From Chryseobacterium sp. MYb7 (lineage in GTDB: Bacteria; Bacteroidota; Bacteroidia; Flavobacteriales; Weeksellaceae), in contig NZ_PCOU01000016.1 in NCBI RefSeq assembly GCF_002979455.1, positions 51,879-115,878 of the forward strand: DNA of 64,000 bases. The letters are read 5' to 3'. Below the pieces are notes generated by a model that was not told the origin of the DNA, did no database searches, and saw only the letters and a program-made list of their open reading frames with translations. The translations under genes were made by a program, and so were the position numbers. This document shows, piece by piece, positions 27,047 through 36,856 of this stretch. Numbering within the stretch: position 1 is the stretch's first letter; each line of letters opens with the position of its first letter.

Positions 27047-28151
27047 TGATAGTAATTGTTAAAGCAATTTTATATTGATCTTTTTCTTTCGGTCCGGAAT
27101 AAAATTCATACTGCTCCATATAAAATTTTTCCAATATATGAATAATTGCTTCATTACCCAACCCGTGATAATTGGATTCCACCTCATGAATTCTATCTTT
27201 CCCGACAGAATTTATAATTTCAAAATACAGTTCAGACCGTTCAATTTTACAGAACAGTTTTATAAAACCGTGAATATCTTCCCCTATCGCTGAATGTTTT
27301 AAAGCATTTTCAAATAAAGTAAGCAATATAGCAGACGGAATTTCAGCAATGTCAAATTCTTCCTGATCTTCAATATCCATCACAATATCAAGTTGATTAT
27401 TGTATTTAAGCTGGTATAAAGCGGCAAGTGCTTTCAATGAAGAAAATTCCTGGGAAACGGTTACTTTTTCTTTTCCGCTGTCATAAATAATATATTTCAA
27501 AAGTTTGCTCAGCTGCAAAATAGAATCCGATGTCTTTTCTGAATGGGTAAAACTGTTCGCATAAATGTTATTAAGGGTATTCAGCAAAAAGTGAGGATTT
27601 AGCTTAGATTTCAACAAATCAAGGTAAAGCTGATCTTTCTCTTCACCAAGGCTGATCACATCCTGCTCTATTAAAAATTTGTCTTTGGTAATCCCCAAAA
27701 AAGAACCTACAAGGATTATTATTCCCTGAGAAATATACACATTATACAGAAAACCGACATGGTAGCCTTTTTCGCTGAAGTCTATCTGAAAAACGGCTGG
27801 CTCCCACAGAATCCTGAAAAGGCTGGATACTAAAAAGCAGATTAAAGCATACAGGATAAACTCCGGATATTTATTGGATAAATAGAATCGGGGAACCAAA
27901 TAATAGTACACCAGATAATAAATTCCAACATTGAAAATGGTATTCAAAATAATGCTCACTACCAGCTGAGTGGAATCCAGGAAGTAGTTTTCGGTGAAAT
28001 AAGTCATCAAAATGAAGATGAAAAGGAAAAATACATGCTGAAACCTCAACAAAAACTTCCAACGGTACTTCATAAGGCTTTCCAGAATTTTACCACTAAA
28101 TAAAATCCTGATAATCAATAACATAATTATAAAATTAATGATTAAAAACAT
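27039..28151 (-). CDS. LytS/YehU-type sensor histidine kinase
   Basis: The 370-aa protein has four or five membrane segments in the first 155 residues, then a short linker and a His_kinase domain with phosphoacceptor His187 in SKLNPHFLLNTLNN. An HATPase domain at the C-terminus includes LFENALKHS and GLGNEAI. No extracytoplasmic sensor domain is present, so sensing is probably within the membrane. Internal ATG codons at 28124 and 28073 are alternative starts. It is followed by its LytTR partner with an 8-base overlap and diverges from the DUF2490-transporter operon. Confidence 0.92.
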   Translation of the reverse strand: MFLIINFIIMLLIIRILFSGKILESLMKYRWKFLLRFQHVFFLFIFILMTYFTENYFLDSTQLVVSIILNTIFNVGIYYLVYYYLVPRFYLSNKYPEFILYALICFLVSSLFRILWEPAVFQIDFSEKGYHVGFLYNVYISQGIIILVGSFLGITKDKFLIEQDVISLGEEKDQLYLDLLKSKLNPHFLLNTLNNIYANSFTHSEKTSDSILQLSKLLKYIIYDSGKEKVTVSQEFSSLKALAALYQLKYNNQLDIVMDIEDQEEFDIAEIPSAILLTLFENALKHSAIGEDIHGFIKLFCKIERSELYFEIINSVGKDRIHEVESNYHGLGNEAIIHILEKFYMEQYEFYSGPKEKDQYKIALTITING

Positions 28152-28202
28152 ACTCCATACCTTATTTTGAAACGCATCAAATATAATATCTTTTTATCTC
28201 AA

Positions 28203-28231
28203 AATGCAGTTCGTTGAGAAAAACTGTCATT
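28203..28231. promoter_or_regulatory. Inverted repeat, candidate LytTR operator
   Basis: AATGCAGTT (28203-28211) faces AACTGTCATT (28222-28231) across a 10-base spacer. Each half contains an xCAGTT core close to the LytTR half-site. It lies between the kinase gene and the divergent transporter operon. Known LytTR sites are usually direct repeats, so the assignment is tentative. Confidence 0.35.
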
Positions 28232-28266
28232 GATTGAAAAAATCTAAGCCCGCTCTTCTGAATAAA

Positions 28267-28274
28267 TATATTTG
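28267..28274 (+). promoter_or_regulatory. -7 element upstream of the DUF2490-transporter operon
   Basis: TATATTTG matches TAnnTTTG, 29 bases before the ATG. The nearest TTG lies about 30 bases upstream, further than consensus, which would suit an activator-dependent promoter. Confidence 0.45.
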
Positions 28275-28302
28275 AGAAACCGCAATATTAATCAAATATT
28301 AC

Positions 28303-28998
28303 ATGAAACTTAATATACAATTAACGCTAATTTTATCATTTTGCTTGATAACTGGTCTTTTACGTAGTCAGAGTAAAGACAACTATAATATGTGGTTTCA
28401 GTACCTGATGTCGGCAAAATTAACCGATAAAAGTACTTTAACTGCACTTACCCAATATCGTTCCTTTGACCTGGCTTACGACACAAGGCTTTTTCTTGTG
28501 AACGCTTATGTGGATTATGAAGTGGCAGAAAATATCAGACCCGCTGCAGGAGCTATGTTTTTGATCCTCGAATCTTATAATGCTGACGATTCCAAAAAGA
28601 TAAGATATGAAAAAAGACCTTTCCAGCAGGTAACTGCTGATTATTACATTGGAAGAACATCAATTTCCAACCGGCTTAGAGTAGAAGAACGATTTATCAG
28701 CAATCCTGATGAATTTGAGGTGAGAATCCGGTATCTGATCTCTGTGAGAATTCCTTTCAATAAAAAAGGAGAAAAAGAAAAGCTCTACGGCATTCTCAAA
28801 AATGAAATAAGAATGAATGTTGACAAATTAGAACCTTTCGACAGCAATCGTATTACCGCAGGTCTTGGAATAAAACTAGGAAAAAATTCTGCTTTGGAGC
28901 TGGCCTTTATCAATCAGCTGGAAACCCAAAAAACAAGTAATTACGGATTTATAGGCTTCAGAAACAACTTTGACTGGAGAAAAAAGAAACAACAATAA
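28303..28998 (+). CDS. DUF2490 family outer membrane protein
   Basis: The 231-aa product has a signal peptide (about residues 1-22, ending LRS) and amphipathic strands ending in an aromatic C-terminal run. The block MWFQYLMSAKL, then YRSFDL and LRVEERF, fits DUF2490, predicted to be an outer membrane beta barrel. It is the first gene of an apparent operon with two organic-acid transporters and TerC (gap of 24 bases). It could form a pore for their substrates. That link is inference. Confidence 0.75.
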   Translation: MKLNIQLTLILSFCLITGLLRSQSKDNYNMWFQYLMSAKLTDKSTLTALTQYRSFDLAYDTRLFLVNAYVDYEVAENIRPAAGAMFLILESYNADDSKKIRYEKRPFQQVTADYYIGRTSISNRLRVEERFISNPDEFEVRIRYLISVRIPFNKKGEKEKLYGILKNEIRMNVDKLEPFDSNRITAGLGIKLGKNSALELAFINQLETQKTSNYGFIGFRNNFDWRKKKQQ

Positions 28999-29022
28999 CC
29001 TCATTAATATTTATATAAAACT

Positions 29023-30309
29023 ATGCTGACCTTTCTTGGCTTTTTAATGATTTTCATCTTCATGATTCTCATCATGAACAAAAAGATGACTCCGCTTACC
29101 GCCTTAGTCCTGGTTCCGGTTCTTATAGCTGTAGTAGCAGGATTCGGGCCTGATCTCGGAGATATGATGAAAAATGGTGTCAAAGAAATAGCACTCACGG
29201 GAGTTATGCTGATTTTTGCCATCCTGTATTTCAGTCTGATGATTGACACCGGGCTTTTCGAGCCTCTTGTTAATGTTATATTAAAGGCTGTAGGAGATAA
29301 TCCTGTAAAAACAACCATCGGAACTGCCCTTCTCACCACTTTAGTTTCTTTAGACGGCGATGGCTCTTCCACTTACATTATTGTAGTAGCTGCATTACTC
29401 CCACTTTATAAAAAACAGGGCATGAACCCTCTGGTTTTAACCTGTATTATTATGCTCGCAGGTGGTATTATGAATATTCTACCATGGGGAGGTCCCACCG
29501 CCAGAGTAATGAGTTCTCTTAAGCTGGGTCATACTGAAATATTTGTTCCTATGATTCCGGTCATGCTGATCGGGCTGGTATGGGTATTTTTTGTTGCTTA
29601 TATTCTGGGAGTTCGAGAGAAAAAAAGAATAAGCAAACATGGAAAATATACCAAATACAGCGGACAGGATATTGCCGGTGAAGATGACCCTGCATTAAGA
29701 CGTCCGAAACTTATTATTGTCAATTTAATTCTGACCATTATCCTTCTTTGCGTTATGATTCTTGATATTATTCCTTTGGGCATTGCCTTTATGATTGCCT
29801 TCTGTATAGCTTCTCTGATTAATTATCCGAAACTGAAAGACCAGCAGAAAATTATTTCAAAACACGCTGGAAATGCTTTATCCGTAGCCGGAATGATCTT
29901 CGGTGCAGGAATTTTCACAGGAATCCTGAATGGTACAGGAATTATGAATGCTATGGGAAACAGCATTATCAGTATTGTTCCTAAAACCTGGGGCGGCTAT
30001 CTGAATGTAATCACCGCTGTATTCAGCGTACCGCTTACTTTTTTCCTTACCAACGATGCTTATTATTTTGGAATATTACCTGTCATCACAGCAACGGGCA
30101 GCCAGCTGAATATTCCTCCTGATATTTTAGGACGCGCCAGTCTTGTGGGGCAGGCTTCTCACTTATTAAGTCCGTTGGTTCCTTCCACTTATCTGTTGGT
30201 TTCACTGGCAGGGGTTGAATTCTCTGACCATCTGAAATTCACTTTAAAATGGGCTATCGGATCATCAATTGTAATGTTGCTGAGTGCATTGGCTCTTGGT
30301 ATTATATAA
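29023..30309 (+). CDS. CitMHS family citrate transporter
   Basis: CitMHS carriers import metal-citrate complexes with protons. The 428-aa protein has about twelve membrane segments and family motifs SLDGDGSSTYII, GGIMNILPWGGPTARV and FFLTNDAYYFG. It sits second in the operon after a DUF2490 barrel and 43 bases before a dicarboxylate carrier. A LytTR two-component system diverges from this operon, an arrangement like the two-component control of citrate and organic-acid uptake in other bacteria. Substrate metal is not predictable. Confidence 0.9.
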   Translation: MLTFLGFLMIFIFMILIMNKKMTPLTALVLVPVLIAVVAGFGPDLGDMMKNGVKEIALTGVMLIFAILYFSLMIDTGLFEPLVNVILKAVGDNPVKTTIGTALLTTLVSLDGDGSSTYIIVVAALLPLYKKQGMNPLVLTCIIMLAGGIMNILPWGGPTARVMSSLKLGHTEIFVPMIPVMLIGLVWVFFVAYILGVREKKRISKHGKYTKYSGQDIAGEDDPALRRPKLIIVNLILTIILLCVMILDIIPLGIAFMIAFCIASLINYPKLKDQQKIISKHAGNALSVAGMIFGAGIFTGILNGTGIMNAMGNSIISIVPKTWGGYLNVITAVFSVPLTFFLTNDAYYFGILPVITATGSQLNIPPDILGRASLVGQASHLLSPLVPSTYLLVSLAGVEFSDHLKFTLKWAIGSSIVMLLSALALGII

Positions 30310-30352
30310 GATTATATCTTTGAATTTTGTAATCTTACCTTATAAAAAATGA

Positions 30353-31564
30353 ATGATGAAACCTTCTAAGCAAAAAACGTTTACAGACTCCTATTTAAGA
30401 AACCTTACTCTGTATGTGTTCACAGCGATTATCTGTGGAGCATTAACCGGTTATTATTTTCCGGAAGTCAGTAAACATCTGGAAACAGTAAGCAGTTACT
30501 TTTTCACGCTTCTTGAAGTTTTGATTATTCCTGTTATTTTTATTGCAGTAACTTATGGGGTAAGCTATATTTTCAGCACCAAAAATGCTTTTAAAATTGT
30601 AAGTCAGATGGTTCTCTATTTTTTAATCATCACTTCCATCAGTATTTTATTGGGCATCGGATCCGGACTTCTTTTAAAGCCGGGAGCCAATACGGGGATT
30701 ATGATTTCTTCCCACAAAGCGCTTCCGGAAAGATTTTTAACAAGAACAACAAATCCTTTACATATTAGCAACTATGTACTTTTTCTTTTAATATCAATAA
30801 CTGCAGGTATCCTGATTGGTCTTTCAAAGAAAAAGAATAACATTCTTAAGGCTATAGACCTGGGAAGAAATCTGTTTTTCAAACTCATCAAGTATGTTTA
30901 CATCTTTCTTCCCATCGTCATTTTCTCTAATATCGCTTATGGAATTTCTGTATACGGAATTAATACTTTGCTGCCATTAAGTAAAATTGTAGCCACAGTA
31001 TATCTTACCTGTGTATTTTTCATTTTCGGGATATTAGGTGTTATAACGGCTTACTTTAAGATTAACCTTTGGGATTTTTTGATCAGCATCAAAGAAGAAA
31101 TCATTCTTGTGGTAGCAACTTCGTCGTCAAAGACCGCATTTCCAATGATCTTTGATAAAATGGAATCACAAGGATATGACCGCAAAATACTTCGTCTTAT
31201 TATTCCTCTAGGGTACAATTTTAATCTGGCAGGAGCATGTATTTACCTTTCAATTTCATGTATTTTCCTTATCCAGTTTTATAATATTCCACTTACAATA
31301 AAAGATTATTTCTGGCTTTTTATCACCATTTCAATTGCTTCAAAAACTGCTTCAGGAGTACCCGGATCAGGCTTTCTAGCCCTTATGTTTACCCTAAGCC
31401 GGTTTGGAAAAATTCCCACCACAGATCTTGCTCTGTTATACAGCATAGACCGCTTTATGAATGAAGCCAGATCGGTTACCAATTTCATAGGCATTACAGT
31501 TTCTGCTGCCATTATTTCAAAACTTAACCAAAATTCTATTCCTTTAAAAAATGATATTTCCTGA
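30353..31564 (+). CDS. Dicarboxylate/amino acid:cation symporter (DAACS family)
   Basis: The 403-aa protein has about eight to ten membrane segments and the conserved DAACS C-terminal half: the serine-rich re-entrant motif TSSSKTAFPM, then PLGYNFNLAGACIY and the second loop ASKTASGVPGSGF. These motifs bind sodium or protons and a C4-dicarboxylate or glutamate/aspartate. A nearby upstream ATG in another frame is ignored. The gene overlaps terC by 14 bases. Confidence 0.92.
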   Translation: MMKPSKQKTFTDSYLRNLTLYVFTAIICGALTGYYFPEVSKHLETVSSYFFTLLEVLIIPVIFIAVTYGVSYIFSTKNAFKIVSQMVLYFLIITSISILLGIGSGLLLKPGANTGIMISSHKALPERFLTRTTNPLHISNYVLFLLISITAGILIGLSKKKNNILKAIDLGRNLFFKLIKYVYIFLPIVIFSNIAYGISVYGINTLLPLSKIVATVYLTCVFFIFGILGVITAYFKINLWDFLISIKEEIILVVATSSSKTAFPMIFDKMESQGYDRKILRLIIPLGYNFNLAGACIYLSISCIFLIQFYNIPLTIKDYFWLFITISIASKTASGVPGSGFLALMFTLSRFGKIPTTDLALLYSIDRFMNEARSVTNFIGITVSAAIISKLNQNSIPLKNDIS

Positions 31565-32342
31565 TTTTACACACCTCTTCAATGACATATTAGAAAACCC
31601 TGCAAAATCGATCGCCATCATCGGCAATCTTATCCTTATCGAAAGCCTTCTTTCTGTAGATAATGCTGCAGTACTGGCGACCATCGTAATGGATCTTCCC
31701 GAACATCAAAGAAAAAGAGCCTTAAAATACGGAATCCTTGGAGCATACCTGTTTCGCGGACTGGCTCTTATTTTTGCTTCTGTATTAATTTCCGTTTGGT
31801 GGCTAAAACCACTGGGAGGATTATACCTTCTCTATATTTCTTTTGATTGGTTTATCAAAAAGATGAAAAACACAAATGATGAAGAAAATCCGGAGGAAAA
31901 TCCTGACAAAGAATCCAGCTGGCTGTATAAAAACTCCATCGGGCTGCTGGGACAATTCTGGGCAACCGTTGCTATTGTAGAAGTCATGGATCTTGCTTTC
32001 TCCATAGACAATGTTTTTGCCGCAGTGGCTTTCTCTGATAATTTACTTCTGATTACACTTGGGGTATTTATAGGAATTTTAGCCATGAGATTTATTGCAC
32101 AGTGGTTTGTTCGTTTGATGCAGGTATTTCCTTTCCTGGAAACTGCCGCTTTTGCTGTCATTGCTATTTTAGGGATTAAACTAAGTTTATCGTTATATGA
32201 GCACTTCTACCCTGCTACGGCATTCGCTCAATTTTTAGCCAGTCATACCATGGAAATTTTAGTTTCCGCCATTACCGTTCTTTTGTTTGTAGTTCCTGTA
32301 GTTACGAGTTATCTTTTCGGATTTCCAGCCCGTAAGAAATAA
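31551..32342 (+). CDS. TerC family membrane protein
   Basis: TerC proteins are polytopic membrane proteins linked to manganese export and tellurite resistance. The 263-aa product has about seven membrane segments and the two acidic family motifs ESLLSVDNAAVLA near residue 29 and VMDLAFSIDNVFAA near 145, both with the DN pair that binds metal. It overlaps the symporter gene by 14 bases, which suggests coupling. Combined with CitMHS, a metal-citrate theme for the operon is possible but unproven. Confidence 0.92.
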   Translation: MIFPDFTHLFNDILENPAKSIAIIGNLILIESLLSVDNAAVLATIVMDLPEHQRKRALKYGILGAYLFRGLALIFASVLISVWWLKPLGGLYLLYISFDWFIKKMKNTNDEENPEENPDKESSWLYKNSIGLLGQFWATVAIVEVMDLAFSIDNVFAAVAFSDNLLLITLGVFIGILAMRFIAQWFVRLMQVFPFLETAAFAVIAILGIKLSLSLYEHFYPATAFAQFLASHTMEILVSAITVLLFVVPVVTSYLFGFPARKK

Positions 32343-32457
32343 TTTTTCTGCCAAATTTTCACATTCGGAAACAAAAGTCTGCCATTTCAGCCATCAGTGT
32401 CTCATGGCATACATTTAGGGAATTACAACACAGAAATAATTAAAAAATAAATATATT

Positions 32458-32736
32458 ATGTCAGTAAACTTTAAACCATTGGCAGACAGAGTTCTGGTAG
32501 AGCCAATAGCAGCAGAAACTAAAACAGCTTCAGGAATCATTATCCCGGACACTGCAAAGGAAAAGCCGCAAGAAGGTACTGTAGTGGCAGTAGGTCCTGG
32601 TAAAAAGGATGAGCCTACAACAGTTCAGGTAGGTGATAAAGTTCTTTATGGAAAATATTCAGGTGCTGAATTGAAGTTGGAAGGTAAAGATTACTTAATC
32701 GTAAGAGAAGCTGATTTATTAGGAATCATTGGGTAA
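32458..32736 (+). CDS. groES: Co-chaperonin GroES
   Basis: The 92-aa GroES cap protein begins [12 protein letters not shown] and has the mobile-loop region [18 protein letters not shown] and the closing [12 protein letters not shown]. It partners GroEL, encoded after an unusual insertion of a four-helix-bundle gene. A 6-bp inverted repeat (TGCCAT...ATGGCA, about 32382-32407) lies upstream, but no CIRCE element was found. Confidence 0.98.
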   Translation: MSVNFKPLADRVLVEPIAAETKTASGIIIPDTAKEKPQEGTVVAVGPGKKDEPTTVQVGDKVLYGKYSGAELKLEGKDYLIVREADLLGIIG

Positions 32737-32744
32737 AAGCAGTA

Positions 32745-34811
<2,067 letters not shown>

Positions 34812-34841
34812 TAACAAGTCGCTAAGACAAATTTAATATAT

Positions 34842-34870
34842 AAACCGTTCTGCTTTTGTAGAGCGGTTTT
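34842..34870 (+). terminator. groL terminator
   Basis: AAACCGTTCT (34842-34851) pairs with AGAGCGGTTT (34860-34869) around an 8-base loop, followed by T residues. Confidence 0.75.
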
Positions 34871-34947
34871 TTGTTGGAATATGGTTTCCCGTAAGGAATA
34901 ATTATTTCAAAATATTAAATTAGCTGAACATTTATAATAAAAAAACT

Positions 34948-35187
34948 ATGGAAATTAAAATTTACAACAACAACACTTTCATTTTTAAAATTGTAGTGCC
35001 AAAGAATGATAAAAATAATTCGATCGAAGGAATTATGACAATTACAAATAAATTACCATCAACTATCCAACCTCAATTTGTTAAAATTCAAGAAGAAGAA
35101 GTATCTCAAATTTATTGTATTAGTAATAATCATTCTGATTACATATCTCTTGAATCAAGAATCGGTTATGAAGTAATTTCATTATAA
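34948..35187 (+). CDS. Hypothetical protein, 79 aa
   Basis: A small AT-rich ORF with a clean ATG and no recognised domain. The product is rich in Asn, Ile and Lys, with alternating hydrophobic residues suggesting beta strands and no signal peptide. It lies between the groL terminator and a degenerate copy of the groL 3' end, so it seems to have arrived with the insertion that duplicated that end. Base composition resembles the retron genes downstream. It may be a cargo gene or a chance ORF. Confidence 0.45.
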   Translation: MEIKIYNNNTFIFKIVVPKNDKNNSIEGIMTITNKLPSTIQPQFVKIQEEEVSQIYCISNNHSDYISLESRIGYEVISL

Positions 35188-35224
35188 AAATATTCATTAG
35201 AGTGCAATTGTATTGTATGGAGCG

Positions 35225-35300
35225 GGAGGATGGAATACCAGGAATGATGTAACGGCCAACGACCTAGGTAAATTAATATATAAACTACTCTACTTTCTGC
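35225..35300 (+). pseudogene. Degenerate duplicate of the groL 3' end
   Basis: GGAATACCAGGAATGATGTA repeats the end of groL (34792-34811) with one difference and still encodes GIPGMM then stop. The similarity continues past the stop to AATTAATATATAAAC, matching the groL downstream region to about 34845. Nothing else of groL remains. It may mark an integration site that used the groL 3' end, or an old partial duplication. Confidence 0.7.
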
Positions 35301-35428
35301 AACCTGTCTTTATCCAAAATAAATATGAAGTGTGATTCTAATAAATACATTTTCTTAAAAAAACAATATAATTTATACATATAATACTCAATCATTCCGT
35401 AAATTGGGATATTATCTACGAGGTATTT

Positions 35429-36295
35429 ATGCGAAAAATTAAACAACACATTAATAAAGAAGATTTCAATGATATTTTTAGGTTATACTCTAAACAACCA
35501 TGGCTTTGTGATAAAGAAGATAGTTTGCTAGAATTAATAATGTTATGTGATACAAAACTCCATAAAGATTTAGTTATAGATTTGTTAAAAGAATTCAATT
35601 TTCTTGATCAAAAAGTTTTTTCAAATTATTTAAATTTAATTGCTGATTTTATTATTGTAGACTCTGGTTTCGATGAGGCAAACTGCCAGATAGCTGCAAT
35701 AACTTACGACGATGAAGCTGATAGCAGTCAAAAAATTTTAGATAATATTAAAATGCCTTTATTTCAACAAGGTTGGTCCAATGTAAAAACGGTTAATAGA
35801 TTTGGAGCAATTCCAAAAAATTTTAAAGATGATAAATATCAAATCATATTAGTTGATGAATTTATTGGCAGTGGTAAAACAATATTAGGAAGATTGAAAC
35901 AACTAAAAAATGATATTAAAGATGAAAAATTAGAAATTAAAATATGCTTTGTTGCAGGCATGGATTCTGCTATAAAAAGAATCGAAAAAGAAGGATATGA
36001 AGTATTTTGTCCTTTAAGATTACCTAGAGGAATTTCTGAAAGATTTAAAGATTCACAATTAATCAAAGCAAAAGATCTTATGTGTGATTTAGAAAAAAAA
36101 TTGTGTAATTCAATTAATGCCTTCAATCTTTCAGATTATTCATTTGGATATAATGAAGCAGAGGCATTATATTCATTAGAAAGTTGTTTAGGCAATACTC
36201 CTAATTCTGTTTTCCCTATTTTTTGGTGGCCAAAAGATATAGGAGAAAAAAACAGAAATACAATGTTAACACGCTTTGAAAGAGGATTAAAATGA
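35429..36295 (+). CDS. Retron-associated phosphoribosyltransferase-like effector
   Basis: The 288-aa protein contains the PRPP-binding-type loop ILVDEFIGSGKT (residues 140-151) and the C-terminal block GNTPNSVFPIFWWP (255-268). Both are features of the PRTase-like domain found in bacterial conflict systems. The N-terminal 75 residues are helical. It overlaps a small winged-helix gene by 4 bases (ATGA), and both precede a structured RNA and a retron-type reverse transcriptase. As I recall, one described retron type pairs such a PRTase-like protein with a winged-helix partner. It would act as the toxic effector released on phage attack. The target is unknown. Its AT content is much higher than that of groL. 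Confidence 0.75.
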   Translation: MRKIKQHINKEDFNDIFRLYSKQPWLCDKEDSLLELIMLCDTKLHKDLVIDLLKEFNFLDQKVFSNYLNLIADFIIVDSGFDEANCQIAAITYDDEADSSQKILDNIKMPLFQQGWSNVKTVNRFGAIPKNFKDDKYQIILVDEFIGSGKTILGRLKQLKNDIKDEKLEIKICFVAGMDSAIKRIEKEGYEVFCPLRLPRGISERFKDSQLIKAKDLMCDLEKKLCNSINAFNLSDYSFGYNEAEALYSLESCLGNTPNSVFPIFWWPKDIGEKNRNTMLTRFERGLK

Positions 36296-36603
36296 AACTA
36301 AATAAAATAGAAAAAATAATATTAAACGACCTATTTAAATCAACTGAAGGTTTATTTATATATACTTTATACTCTAGATATAAAGTATCTCCAAAAATAT
36401 TATTTGAGACAATAGAAAACTTAAAAGCATCAAACTACATTACTGGAACTAATGAAAGAATAGAAATCACAAAAGAAGGAATTGAATCAATAGTTAAAAA
36501 AAATATAAAGCACGAAAAAAAAGAATTCGACATAAAAGAAGAATTTTTAGGCCCCCAGATAAAAATTAATAGTTTTTATGTTCCAAGAGATTTTAATTTT
36601 TAA
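36292..36603 (+). CDS. Small winged-helix protein of the retron system
   Basis: The 103-aa protein starts within the end of the PRTase-like gene (ATGA overlap). Residues 1-65 predict a winged helix (KIEKIILNDLF, a recognition-helix region SPKILFETIENLKASNYI, then a wing with ERIEITKEGIESI). The last 30 residues form an extended tail ending FYVPRDFNF. No enzyme motif is present. In retron loci such partners are thought to bind the msDNA or control the effector. It stops just before the ncRNA begins. Confidence 0.65.
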   Translation: MKLNKIEKIILNDLFKSTEGLFIYTLYSRYKVSPKILFETIENLKASNYITGTNERIEITKEGIESIVKKNIKHEKKEFDIKEEFLGPQIKINSFYVPRDFNF

Positions 36604-36611
36604 TAAATTGC

Positions 36612-36850
36612 AATAAATTTGGAAGGTATAGAAGAAACTAGTACAATTGAAGTGAAGTCGCTTCGTAGGATAAGGTACACTTTATCCTTTACCCTTAAAT
36701 ACAAAATTAGAAATTTTTTATTTAAGGGTTCTCGCTCAGCAGAGCTGAGACTCGCGGTGATTAATCCAAATTATTTTGTAGATTACTCCAAAATAATCAG
36801 TATTAATCACAAAGCTAAAGTTAAGAAAGTAGTTAACTTATTACCTTCCA
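36612..36850 (+). ncRNA. Retron msr-msd non-coding RNA
   Basis: This 240-base region is closed by a1 TGGAAGGTA (36620-36628) and a2 TACCTTCCA (36842-36850), which pair perfectly and frame the RNA as in retrons. Inside are hairpins GAAG-TCG-CTTC (36653-36663), GGATAA...TTATCC (36668-36687), an 11-bp stem ACCCTTAAATA...TATTTAAGGGT (36691-36729), CTCAGC-AGA-GCTGAG (36735-36749), and a long composite hairpin GTGATTAAT...ATTAATCAC with inner ATTATTTTG...CAAAATAAT (36757-36810), the best msd candidate. A further AAGTTAA...TTAACTT stem precedes a2. The a2 end is 6 bases from the RT start codon. The exact 5' end and branching G are not determined. Confidence 0.8.
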
Positions 36851-36856
36851 TTTCTT

